From CAVYVZ01 sp963772065 (GTDB taxonomy: Bacteria; Acidobacteriota; Vicinamibacteria; Vicinamibacterales; UBA2999), in contig CAVYVZ010000004.1 of NCBI GenBank assembly GCA_963772065.1, forward strand, positions 1 to 64,000: a DNA stretch of 64,000 nucleotides. Direction: 5' to 3'. Both the position numbers and the translations under genes were made by a program. Below are positions 7,947 to 16,358 of this stretch, one piece after another. Each line of letters opens with the position of its first letter. Within the stretch, counting starts at the first letter, position 1. The notes beneath the pieces are model-generated. The model did not search any database. It saw only the letters and a list, made by a program, of their open reading frames with translations, and was not told the DNA's origin.

Positions 7947-9134
7947 ATGGCACCAGCCGACGAGTACAATCGCAGCGTGGGCCGTGTCCTGCAGTCCGAT
8001 CCGCTGAGTGAGCTTCCATCGGGCGAACCCGCGACGGTGCGCGAGCGCCGCCGCGCGGTCATCTACATCACCTCATCGCTCGCTCTCACTTTGCTGGTCG
8101 TTCTGGCCGTGGTGTTCGATCAGTTCGCGGCAACCGGCGTGCTCCTGATCGTCTTCCTGTCTTTTGTCGTCACGTATCTGATCGCGCCCGGCGTCGAGCG
8201 CCTGCGGCATGCTGCCGCGCCGGCGCGGCACGGTCGTCCGTTGTCGCGCAGCGTCGCTGTTCTGGCGATCTACGGCGCGGTTGGCGCGGCCGTGCTGCCA
8301 TTCTGGATCCTCGCCGGACACCGATTCGCTCCGGCTGTGGAACGCATGAACGAGCTGGTGCCTCACCACACCGCGCGCTTCGTCGCCAACCTGCGGGCCA
8401 GCGAAGGATGGGCCGATTCGCTGCGGATGCCGCCTGCGATCCAGCGTGTGCTCTCGAGCGGAACGCGATCGATCTCGCGCGGCGTCCAGGAAGAGGCGCG
8501 CGCGCTTGGCGTCGAGCTCGCAGGCGTTCGGCGTCTCGTTCCGTGGCTGTCGGTCGTGCCGGTCGTTGCATTCCTTCTGCTGACGCGGTGGACGCGCTTC
8601 CGCCGATCCACGACTCGAGTGCTGCCCACGCCCCACCTCCAGTGGCGCGGAAACGAGTTCCTCAGGAATCTCAATAGCCTGCTGGCCGCGTACACCCGCG
8701 CGCAGACGATGTCAGGCGTGATCGTCGGGCTCCTGTGCTGGATCGGCTTCGCGGCGATCGGCCTGCCCTATCCGGGCACGCTGGCGCTCGCCGCTGGCTT
8801 GTTGGAGATGATTCCGCTCGCAGGGCCGCTGATCATGGCCGTCGTGGCCACGGCGGTGGCGCCGCATCGAATCCTGCCAGTGCTTGGATTCCTGGGGCTG
8901 CTGCGCGTGGCACAGGACTACCTGATTTACCCGCGGATGATCAGTCGGACCATGAAGCTGCATCCGCTCGCGGTCGTGTCAGCGCTGTGGGTGGGCGCGG
9001 CCCTTGGTGGTCTCGTCGGCGTCTGCCTCGCGATTCCGCTTGTCGGCGTCTTTCGCGTCACGATCCGGCACTGGCGCGAGTACCGCGACATCGAGGCTCT
9101 CGTCGACGAGACGATCCGCAGGAGCACAGCCTGA
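7947..9134 (+). CDS. AI-2E family transporter (PerM-like permease)
   Basis: This encodes 395 residues from the ATG at 7947 (a GTG at 7977 is the alternative); the same frame is open upstream only because it is antisense to the dioxygenase. Eight or so hydrophobic segments flank a large loop, with the family-type C-terminal half: LPYPGTLALAAGLLEMIPLAGP, ILPVLGFLGLLRVAQDYLIYPRMIS and ALGGLVGVCLAIPLVGV. Family members are inner-membrane exporters or Na+/H+ antiporter-like permeases; the cargo is unknown. Confidence 0.8.
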   Translation: MAPADEYNRSVGRVLQSDPLSELPSGEPATVRERRRAVIYITSSLALTLLVVLAVVFDQFAATGVLLIVFLSFVVTYLIAPGVERLRHAAAPARHGRPLSRSVAVLAIYGAVGAAVLPFWILAGHRFAPAVERMNELVPHHTARFVANLRASEGWADSLRMPPAIQRVLSSGTRSISRGVQEEARALGVELAGVRRLVPWLSVVPVVAFLLLTRWTRFRRSTTRVLPTPHLQWRGNEFLRNLNSLLAAYTRAQTMSGVIVGLLCWIGFAAIGLPYPGTLALAAGLLEMIPLAGPLIMAVVATAVAPHRILPVLGFLGLLRVAQDYLIYPRMISRTMKLHPLAVVSALWVGAALGGLVGVCLAIPLVGVFRVTIRHWREYRDIEALVDETIRRSTA

Positions 9135-9138
9135 TCGG

Positions 9139-11179
9139 CTAGTCGTGTCCGGTTCCCAAATTGACTCTCGGCGGCCGTGCCGCGGGCAGCGCCACGGCGA
9201 CGAGCTCCGCCGGCAGGTTTCCGCTCGCGGTGGCTGCGACGATGTACTGGTGGCCGTTGTGCATGAACGTCATCGGCGCCGTGTTGGTCTGGGCCGGCAA
9301 CTCGATCTTCGCGATTTCCTTTCCGGTCGTCTTGTCCAACGCTCGGAGAAAGCGATCGCCGCCTCGGCCCTCGCCATAGATCAACAGCGTCTTCGTCACC
9401 AGCAGGTTCGCGTGCGAGTTCTGCCCGGTGTTGCCGACATCCACGCCCTTCAGCGCCGGATGGTCCCTGATTCGCTCCGGGGTCTCACCGTTCGGGATGT
9501 TGAACATGATGTTGCCGCTGTTCATGTCGTAGGCCACGATGCGGCCGTAGGGCGGCTTCATCAGCGGCAGCGGCGCATTCTCCTTGCCGCCTGAAGGCCC
9601 GCGCCCGCCGCTCGCGGTCGATACGTACAACGACGTGATCTTGCCGTCGGGGCTTCCCCACCCGGGCCAGGGCTTTCCATTCGAATACTTCTCGCCGGCC
9701 GGCATCAGCGCAATCACCTCGTAGCCGTGCTGCGAAGCGACATAGACCCACCCTGTTTCCGGGTCGACCGCCGCGCCACCGGGAATGTTGGCGCCACCGT
9801 TCGAGCTCGGTGCCATGAAGGCGCCCTTGCGTACCGTCCGCTGCGTTCACCAGTGACGGCGGGTTGAACATGCCCTTCTGCATCCGGTAGTTCTTCGCGA
9901 TCGCCAGCGCCTCCTTCCGCAGCGCAGGGGTGAAGTCGATCAGATCATCCTCCGTCACGCCCTGCTGCTCGAACGGCGGCGGCCACGTCACGTGCGGCTG
10001 CGTCGGCCAGAGTTTCTCGTGCGGCACATCGGATGCCTTGACCGGCCGCTCCTCGATCGGCCAGACGGGCTCGCCGGTCTCGCGATTGAAGACGTAGAGC
10101 CAACCCTGCTTCGTCGGCTGCACGACGACGGGAATCCGTGTGCCCTTCACCGTGATGTCGAGGAGGTGTGGCGCGTCGGGAATGTCGTGGTTCCACACGT
10201 CATGGTGCACGAACTGATAGAACCAGCGCAGTCGCCCGGTCTTGATTTCCAGCGCCAGGAGGCTCGTGCCGTAGACGTTCATCCCGTGGCGGCTGCCACC
10301 GTAGTAGTCGTTGGTCGGCGTATCCGTCGGCACGTAGACGAGCCCGAGCTTCGGGTCGGCGGAGAGCGGTGCCCACGGCGAGACGTTGCCGGTGTATTCC
10401 GCCGATCCGTTCTCCCACGTCTCGTTGTACTTGTCGCCCTTCTTCGGAATCGGATCGAAGCGCCAGAGCATCTTTCCGGTCCGCGCGTCATACCCGCGCA
10501 CGACGCCCGGCACGTTCTCGCGGTTCTCCGGGTAGTAGCCGCGATCGTGGGAGTGGCCCATGACCAGCACACCGTCGACCACGATTGGCGCGGAGGAGGT
10601 GGTGATGTCGCCCCAGTCGAGAATTCCCCGCACCGGATCCAGCTTGTAGGGGCCGACGCCGACGTGCAGGTCGACACGTCCGCGTTCGCCGAACGTCTCA
10701 ATGGGGCGGCCGGTATTCGCGTCGAGCGCCCAGAGGTACGACGCCGGCGTGGCCAGATAGATCACCGGCCTCCCATCCACGGAGGCGAACGCGACGCCCT
10801 TGCCGTAGTCTTTTCGCGTTGACGCCGCCCAGCGCACGCTGTCGGGCTCGCGAAACATCCACAGCGTCTCGCCCGTCGTCGGCTCGATGCAGACCGCGGC
10901 CCGCCGATTGCCGGCAACGGTGTACAGCTTGCCGTTCACGTAGATCGGCGTCGCACGGTAGATGAGGTCCGGCTGGGGGCCGAAGTTCGCCGCCGACCAT
11001 CGCCACATCACCTGCAGCTTCGCGAAATTGCCGGCAGCGATCTGATCGAGGGGCGAGTAGCGGCTGCTCGCCGGGTCGCTGCCCCAGTACGCCCACTCGT
11101 ACGAAGCGCCGTTTCCAGCAGCTCCCGTTGCCATGGCGCATGCCAGGCACAGCGATGCCAGCCATCGTGCAGCAGTCAT
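9139..11179 (-). CDS. PQQ-dependent dehydrogenase (beta-propeller), frame broken by one base
   Basis: The first frame (11179 to about 9830) has a signal peptide (MTAARWLASLCLACAMATGA) and WGSDPASSRYSPLDQIAA, typical of quinoprotein glucose/alcohol dehydrogenases. It also has the HHDVWNHDIPDAP segment, which carries the usual active-site Asp region. The reading then shifts by +1 at 9821-9833 and continues as MAPSSNGGANIPGGAAVDPETG to a normal C-terminus at 9139. The full length, about 679 residues, fits the family. A single extra base beside a GTAC site is the likely cause, so this may be a working gene with a consensus error. It would be a periplasmic, PQQ-using oxidase of sugars or alcohols. 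No PQQ synthesis genes are in the window. Confidence 0.8.
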
Positions 11180-11197
11180 GGGCGGATTGTAGCGCGG

Positions 11198-12178
11198 TCA
11201 GACGACGTCGGTGTACGCGCGTTCGCTGCGCTCGGAGCAGACGCGTGCGAGCTCGCGACGCCGGGCGATGTACGACCAGAGATACCGCACCCACAGCTCC
11301 CGGCGGAAGGCCTCGCGCGGGCGGCCCGTCACGAGCGCCGCCCCGTAGGCGGCGACCGCGAGAGCAAGCCGCCGGTACATGAACCGCGAGACCCCGAGTA
11401 GCCGCGGAGTATCGGGGGGCAGCGGCCGTATCTCACCGCTCCGAGTGAACAGCTCCTCGAATGCGTAGCCCGCCCGCATGCGACCCTCGCACGTGTTCCA
11501 TTCGCGAAAGCGCCTCTTCGTCAGCCGACCGGCATCGAGGTGGTGATACACCACCATCTCCGGGACGTACATCGCCGTGCGCCCTGTCAACAGCAGCCTC
11601 ACGGTGAGCTCGCGATCCTGGCTGCGCATGTACTGGTGGCTGAAGCCGCCGAGGGCCGCGAACGTCTCGCGGCGGATCGCCAGATTGCCGCCCGGCAGAC
11701 ACATCCACTGCCGGCGATTCAGCCGCAGCCGGCGATCGCCGCGATCGAAGAGCGAGACGGGGCCAAGCAGTCGGTCCGACAACCACGCGGGACGCTGGTG
11801 ATCCCAGTGCGCGAGCACCCGGCCGCCGATCGCATCGACCTCCGGATGCGCATCGAGCGCGTCGACGATGGTCGACACCCAGTTCGCCGAAACGTGCTGG
11901 TCGTCGTCGGTAAACGCGAGGATGGACGCCATTGCGACGGCCGCTCCGGCGTTGCGCGCATACGACACGCCGCGGCGGTTCTCGCACAGATACCGGACCG
12001 GATGCTGCGCCGCGCTGAAGCCGCGTGCGACGATGTACGTGTCGTCGGTGGATCCGTTGTCAGCGATGATGATCTCGAATGGGACACGCGTGTCCTGGGC
12101 CAGCAGGCTGTGGACGAGGCGCTGCAGCGACTGGGCCCGGTTGAACGCCGCCACCACCACCGAAACGCGCGGCACCAT
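11198..12178 (-). CDS. Family 2 glycosyltransferase
   Basis: This is a 326-residue protein with the GT-A start VSVVVAAFNRAQSLQRLV, an IIADNGSTDDT nucleotide-binding strand, the metal-binding FTDDDQ (89-94), and the acceptor-side GGNLAIRRETFAALGGF with the MRSQDRELTVRLL acidic motif. It is followed on the other strand by a deacetylase and then a methyltransferase, so a role in building or decorating a surface glycan is likely. No flippase or polymerase is nearby. The last residues are arginine-rich with no clear membrane helix. Confidence 0.85.
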   Translation of the reverse strand: MVPRVSVVVAAFNRAQSLQRLVHSLLAQDTRVPFEIIIADNGSTDDTYIVARGFSAAQHPVRYLCENRRGVSYARNAGAAVAMASILAFTDDDQHVSANWVSTIVDALDAHPEVDAIGGRVLAHWDHQRPAWLSDRLLGPVSLFDRGDRRLRLNRRQWMCLPGGNLAIRRETFAALGGFSHQYMRSQDRELTVRLLLTGRTAMYVPEMVVYHHLDAGRLTKRRFREWNTCEGRMRAGYAFEELFTRSGEIRPLPPDTPRLLGVSRFMYRRLALAVAAYGAALVTGRPREAFRRELWVRYLWSYIARRRELARVCSERSERAYTDVV

Positions 12179-12273
12179 CCAGCGGCCGAGGATGCAGGAT
12201 ACGCTCCAGCGGCCGCGGGAATTTTCTTCATGAAATTCACGGGACGGAGCCTTTTTTGCAGAAAAAGGAGGCC

Positions 12274-12768
12274 ATGAAGAAGCCAGCGCGGGGCCGTCCG
12301 CTCAAATACGGCCGTCCGGCGCGGCTCCTGGCCGTGACGTTGCCGGAGGACACGATCCACGAACTGCGTCAGATCGACTCCGACGTCGGCCGCGCGATCG
12401 TGCTGCTGGTGAACGCCGTCGCGGGATCGCGCGGCTTGGCCACCAACAGACCGATCGTGACGTACGAGAAGGTGGGCCGCCGTAGATCGCTGATTGTCGT
12501 CGACCGCGACGCTGTGAAAGAGGTCCCGGGCTGCGAGCTCATCCCGCTCTCGGAGGACCGCGCGTTCCTCGCTCTGGCGGACGGGCGTGGACTCCCCGAC
12601 CTGGAGCTCGCGCTCCTCGACCGTCTATCCGACCACACCGTCACCGGGCGCGAGCGCGAAGGACTCGAAGCGCTGCGCCGGACGTTGATGGATTGCCGGC
12701 GGGCGGACGACATCGAAGTGGAATCCCGTTCCATTTTTGTGGTGGAAAAGTCGCCACGGCCGAGGTAA
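12274..12768 (+). CDS. Small basic, probably DNA-binding hypothetical protein
   Basis: This encodes 164 residues from the ATG at 12274. AAGGAGG ends only 2 nt before it, which is tight; an in-frame TTG at 12256 is the alternative. The basic N-terminus (KKPARGRPLKYGRPARLL) resembles an AT-hook-like GRP patch, followed by a ribbon-helix-helix-like strand-helix (AVTLPEDTIHELRQID). The rest is a small mixed domain with no family I recognise. It ends 3 nt before the deacetylase start, so the two are co-transcribed. A regulatory role over the glycan genes is only a guess. Confidence 0.55.
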   Translation: MKKPARGRPLKYGRPARLLAVTLPEDTIHELRQIDSDVGRAIVLLVNAVAGSRGLATNRPIVTYEKVGRRRSLIVVDRDAVKEVPGCELIPLSEDRAFLALADGRGLPDLELALLDRLSDHTVTGREREGLEALRRTLMDCRRADDIEVESRSIFVVEKSPRPR

Positions 12769-12771
12769 CCG

Positions 12772-13533
12772 GTGACGCCGATTCTGATGTATCACCAGGT
12801 AGCCCCGAGTGCGCCATCTGCCTACTTTCGCTACACCGTGACACCGACGGTTTTCGCTCGCCAGATGCGGATCCTCGCCGGCCTCGGTTATCAGACGATC
12901 ACGCTTGACGGCCTGCTCACGGCGCGGACGTCTGGAGCACCGCTGCCCAGGCGGACTGTCGTGATCACATTCGACGATGGATTCGCCGACGCGCTCCGAT
13001 ATGCGGTCCCAGTGCTCGTTCGGCATGGATTCACGGCGACGATCTTCGTGGTGGCGGGGCTTGTCGGAAAAACGAGCGAATGGACGCGTGAGAGGCGCGG
13101 CATCGAGATGCCGCTCGCCGATGCTCGGGCGCTGTGCGAGATCGCAGCCGCGGGGTTCACGATCGGATCACACACGCTCACGCATCGCCCGCTCGCCGAA
13201 ATGGCGGCGTCCGAGTGCGAATTCGAACTGCACGAGTCGAAGCGGCGCCTCGAGGATGCAGTGCAGCGAGAAGTGCGGGATCTCGCGTACCCATACGGAT
13301 CGACGAACGCAATGGCGCGGCAGGCTGCCGCCGAGTGCGGCTACCGGACGGCGTGCTCCACGATTGAGGGGCTTTCGTCCGCCACCGACGACCCGCTCAT
13401 GCTGCGCCGCGTCCACGTGATGGGCGGAGATTCGCTGGCGGATTTCATGTGTCGGCTCGGAACGGGGCACGCAATCGGGACGGTCTCTCAGCGGGTTCGC
13501 GTGATAAGGAAGGTCTCCGATTTCGCGCGGTAG
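12772..13533 (+). CDS. Polysaccharide deacetylase (carbohydrate esterase 4)
   Basis: This is a 253-residue protein from a GTG start. It has the NodB-type motif TFDDG (66-70), which supplies the catalytic base and a metal-binding Asp, and SHTLTH (133-138), which gives two His ligands, plus LAYPYG further on. There is no signal peptide, so it may act inside the cell on a lipid-linked or nascent sugar. It overlaps the convergent methyltransferase gene by 46 nt at the 3' end. It likely removes N-acetyl groups from a glycan. Confidence 0.85.
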   Translation: MTPILMYHQVAPSAPSAYFRYTVTPTVFARQMRILAGLGYQTITLDGLLTARTSGAPLPRRTVVITFDDGFADALRYAVPVLVRHGFTATIFVVAGLVGKTSEWTRERRGIEMPLADARALCEIAAAGFTIGSHTLTHRPLAEMAASECEFELHESKRRLEDAVQREVRDLAYPYGSTNAMARQAAAECGYRTACSTIEGLSSATDDPLMLRRVHVMGGDSLADFMCRLGTGHAIGTVSQRVRVIRKVSDFAR

Positions 13534-14312
13534 CTGCCGAACGGCTCTGCCGTGAAGCACCCTGACACGGCGAGCCACTCCTCGAACGCCTTACGCTCGC
13601 CCAGATTCTTCGCGGCGAGGTCTCCAGTGTTCCAGTCGTCGAAGAGCATCAGCGCGCGATCGGTAATCAGCGGAGCGCAGAACTCCAGCGCCTCTCTGGT
13701 CGACGTATAGATGTCGCAGTCGATCATGATGACGCTCGCCTTCGTGATGTTGTAGCGATGCGCCGTTTCCGGGTTGCACGTCGCGCTGAACCAACCCGGC
13801 ACGAGAAACACACGCGATCGATCGACGCCCTCCGCTTCGAGCACAGCCTCGGTGAATTCCAGGTCCGAGCGCCACGCGCCAGGCTTCCACTTGCCTTCGT
13901 CGTCGGTTGCCGCGGCGGCGGGAAGGCCCTCGAAGGAATCGAACCCGAAGAGGCGCATGCCGGTGAGGCCCATCGCTTCGGTCTCACGGAACGTCGACAC
14001 GAGCGACGTGCCGTTGTAGACGCCGAATTCGAGATAGTCGCCGAGATTGTGGCGTCCGACGTCTCCCATCAGACGCTCGAGACCGCGGTGGATGAGCTCG
14101 CGGTATGCCGACTCGGGAACGGCTCGCCGCCGGTCGCGAAGACGGACGCGCAGCCGCTCTTTTTCCACATACGTGCGTACGGGCGTCGGCGCGAATTGCA
14201 GCGATGCGTTCAGCAGGCGATTCAGTTGTGGGACGCGCCAGAGTCGCAGCAGCAATCCACGAAAGGAAAATGCGTCGGATGTCGGTGGTGCCTGAAGATC
14301 AACCCCGGCCAT
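13488..14312 (-). CDS. TylF/MycF-family O-methyltransferase
   Basis: This is a 274-residue protein. The SAM-binding start is YLEFGVYNGTSLVSTF, followed by LFGFDSFEGLP, FLVPGWFSATC, and the metal-binding MIDCDIYTSTREALEF with LMLFDDWNTGD. These match the macrocin O-methyltransferase family, whose members methylate sugar hydroxyls in natural products and surface polysaccharides. The glycosyltransferase and deacetylase next to it point to the polysaccharide role. An upstream hydrophobic segment is absent, so it is cytosolic. Confidence 0.85.
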   Translation of the reverse strand: MAGVDLQAPPTSDAFSFRGLLLRLWRVPQLNRLLNASLQFAPTPVRTYVEKERLRVRLRDRRRAVPESAYRELIHRGLERLMGDVGRHNLGDYLEFGVYNGTSLVSTFRETEAMGLTGMRLFGFDSFEGLPAAAATDDEGKWKPGAWRSDLEFTEAVLEAEGVDRSRVFLVPGWFSATCNPETAHRYNITKASVIMIDCDIYTSTREALEFCAPLITDRALMLFDDWNTGDLAAKNLGERKAFEEWLAVSGCFTAEPFGSYRAKSETFLITRTR

Positions 14313-14354
14313 TCGTATCTCTCCACGGAACGGGGTGCAACGGGCGTTCCAGCT

Positions 14355-14987
14355 CTACTTGGAGGCGATTTCGAGCTCCGAGTACCACGCGCGTGCCGCA
14401 TCGACGTCATCCCGCGCGAGCTCGTGTCCACCGGGTTTCCAGCGCACGGTGACGGCCGCGCCGGCCGCACGGAGCATATCGGCGAGACGCTGGGCGTTCG
14501 CAGGATCGACGATAGGGTCGGTCTGACCCGCGCCGAGAAAAACGCCGACGCCAGCGAGGTCGGGGGGCGACGCGGGCTCCAGTGGAACCATCGGGCTGAA
14601 GAGGATGGCCGCGCGCAGCACGCCCGGACGCAGGAGCAAGAGGCTCGCGGCGATGTTGGCGCCGTTTGAAAAACCCGCGGCGACGACGCGCCCGGGATCG
14701 AATCCGTAACGAGCGGCCGCGGCACCCACGAATTCCGCAAGCTCGGAAGTGCGGAATTTCAGATCCTCGATGTCGAACACACCTTCCGCGAGGCGGCGAA
14801 AGAACCGTGGCATGCCGCGTTCCAGAACTTTTCCGCGCGGGCTCAACACGCCGGCTCGCGGATCGATCATCCGCGCCAGTGGCAGCAGGTCTTCTTCGTT
14901 GCCTCCGGTGCCGTGCAGGACGAGGAACGTCGGATCGTTCGGCGAGGCCGCGGCCTGGTAGATGTGAACGAATCCGAGGTCCGTCAT
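14355..14987 (-). CDS. Alpha/beta hydrolase of the MhqD/phospholipase-carboxylesterase type
   Basis: This is a 210-residue protein with the oxyanion LHGTGGNEEDLL, nucleophile elbow GFSNG (Ser107), acid Asp157 (GQTDPIV) and His188 (PGGHEL), a complete catalytic triad. The family is YpfH/MhqD-like. Its ATG shares one base with the TGA of the ring-cleaving dioxygenase gene upstream, so translation is coupled. In Bacillus the mhqO-mhqD pairing belongs to quinone/hydroquinone detoxification (established there); the same role here is inference. Confidence 0.8.
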   Translation of the reverse strand: MTDLGFVHIYQAAASPNDPTFLVLHGTGGNEEDLLPLARMIDPRAGVLSPRGKVLERGMPRFFRRLAEGVFDIEDLKFRTSELAEFVGAAAARYGFDPGRVVAAGFSNGANIAASLLLLRPGVLRAAILFSPMVPLEPASPPDLAGVGVFLGAGQTDPIVDPANAQRLADMLRAAGAAVTVRWKPGGHELARDDVDAARAWYSELEIASK

Positions 14988-15940
14988 CAGTCGCGTACGG
15001 GCGCGTGGAGCGCCAGCGGCGGCAACACTCGTTCGATCTCCTGGCGCGAGGCCTCGAGGAAGGGCGGCAGCACGAGCGTCTCCCCGAGATGCGCGGCGTC
15101 TTCGTCGATCGAAAAACCCGGGCCGTCAGTGGCCAGCTCGAACAGCGCACCGCCCGGCTCTTTGAAATACACCGACTTGAACCAGAACCGATCGATGACA
15201 TTGGTCGGCGTGGCGCCGGCCGCGGTCACCTGTTCCCGCACTTCGAGCTGATGGCGGTCGTCGTCGACACGCCACGCGAGGTGGTGCACGGCGCCGACGC
15301 CCCACGCGCCGCGTCGCGCATCGGGAGCCTCGCGCACGTCGACGACGCCGGCCGCGCCGACGAAGCCGTAGCGCGTCCAGCCGTCTTCCATGCCGAGACG
15401 TTCGAACCCGAGCGCGCGCTCGAAGAAGAGAGCCGTCGCCGCAGCATCGCGCTCCCAGAGCTGCGCGCCGTACAGGCCGCGCACCTGCCGTTCCGCGGTG
15501 ACCGGCCCACCGTCCCACGGGGTGAACCGACGCGACGGCGTCCGCGCGGGCTCCACGAGCGCCAGCTTGAGCCCGTGCGGATCGACGAGCGGCAGCACGC
15601 GGTCGCCGAAGCGGATCTCGATTGGCTGCAGCGAAACGCCGTACTTCTCGAGGCGCGAGCTCCAGTACCCGAGGCTTGCTGCGGGAACTTCCAGAGCGAC
15701 CTCGTGGGTCAAACCATGACCGAGGCGCGGCGGCGCCATTTGCGCCCATGGAAAGAACGTGAGATCCGAACCTGGATGGCCCTCGGCGTCGGCGTAGAAC
15801 AGGTGATACGTCCCCGGATCGTCCTGATTCACGCTTCGCTTCACGAGGCGCATGCCGAGCACGCCCGCATAGAAATCGAGGTTTTCCTGGGCGGGGCCGG
15901 AAATCGCGGTGATGTGGTGGAGACCGTTGACGGCTCGCAT
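14987..15940 (-). CDS. Ring-cleaving dioxygenase, MhqO-like (two VOC domains)
   Basis: This 317-residue protein begins VNGLHHITAISGPAQENLDFY, which is diagnostic of the MhqO/'ring-cleaving dioxygenase' group. The second VOC module has AVHHLAWRVDDD and KSVYFKEPGGALFELATDGPGF. The two His in LHHITA and VHHLAW and Glu in LFELAT are the likely Fe ligands. It forms a two-gene operon with the MhqD-like hydrolase (1-nt overlap). Together they would open a hydroquinone or catechol ring and hydrolyse a product. Confidence 0.85.
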   Translation of the reverse strand: MRAVNGLHHITAISGPAQENLDFYAGVLGMRLVKRSVNQDDPGTYHLFYADAEGHPGSDLTFFPWAQMAPPRLGHGLTHEVALEVPAASLGYWSSRLEKYGVSLQPIEIRFGDRVLPLVDPHGLKLALVEPARTPSRRFTPWDGGPVTAERQVRGLYGAQLWERDAAATALFFERALGFERLGMEDGWTRYGFVGAAGVVDVREAPDARRGAWGVGAVHHLAWRVDDDRHQLEVREQVTAAGATPTNVIDRFWFKSVYFKEPGGALFELATDGPGFSIDEDAAHLGETLVLPPFLEASRQEIERVLPPLALHAPVRD

Positions 15941-15954
15941 GGTCCGATCCTAAT

Positions 15955-16056
15955 ATGCAGGGACGTCAAATGCGGCGCACTGTCTCATCCGCACTCGTGC
16001 TACTGCTCATTTCGAGCGTCAGCCTCGGCCTTAGCGGGCCGATTCGCTGCGGGTGA
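15955..16056 (+). CDS. Possible 33-residue secreted or membrane peptide
   Basis: An ATG at 15955 (or 15970) opens a short frame ending at a TGA at 16056. It has a basic start (MRRTVSSA) and a hydrophobic core (LVLLLISSVSLGLS), ending in PIRCG. It starts 15 nt upstream of the divergent dioxygenase start and is followed by a strong terminator, so a short transcript would fit. There is no clear ribosome-binding site, and it could equally be a decayed signal peptide. Confidence 0.25.
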   Translation: MQGRQMRRTVSSALVLLLISSVSLGLSGPIRCG

Positions 16057-16087
16057 TGTAGCCACATTCAATCGAGTTCAGATTCTC

Positions 16088-16121
16088 AAAAGGCCATCAC
16101 CCGCAGGGGTGATGGCCTTTT
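16088..16121. terminator. Strong bidirectional intrinsic terminator
   Basis: A perfect 15-bp inverted repeat (AAAAGGCCATCACCC and its complement) surrounds a 4-nt GCAG loop. It is flanked by A4 on one side and T4 on the other, so it can stop transcription from both strands. Confidence 0.85.
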
Positions 16122-16158
16122 GCCTTTTAGGAGCAGAGAGCACAGCAGGAGCACGACA

Positions 16159-16335
16159 ATGGACCGCACAGAACCCGCATCGTTCCCGCCACGGCGTGTG
16201 GAGGATCCGCCTGGCCGGCAGGCACACTCGACCGAGGTGAAGCGCAAAGAAGGAATGATCACGCGCTTCGTCGATCCGTACGAGATGCGCGCGGAACCGC
16301 AGCCGGAAGAGCCCGGTTACGGCCACGGTGTGTGA
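16159..16335 (+). CDS. Small hypothetical protein (58 residues)
   Basis: The ATG at 16159 has AGGAG about 9 nt upstream. The product is hydrophilic and proline-rich (MDRTEPASFPPRRVEDPP), with a short C-terminal VDPYEMRAEPQPEEPGYG segment. There is no signal peptide, membrane helix or recognised domain. It sits between the terminator and a convergent membrane-protein gene, so it is transcribed alone. Confidence 0.5.
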   Translation: MDRTEPASFPPRRVEDPPGRQAHSTEVKRKEGMITRFVDPYEMRAEPQPEEPGYGHGV

Positions 16336-16358
16336 CTGGGAATTGATGTCCGACCGGC

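Noticed and set aside
14666..16240. 524-codon frame antisense to the MhqO/MhqD pair
   Set aside because: Composition is shadow-like and it runs through the terminator at 16088.
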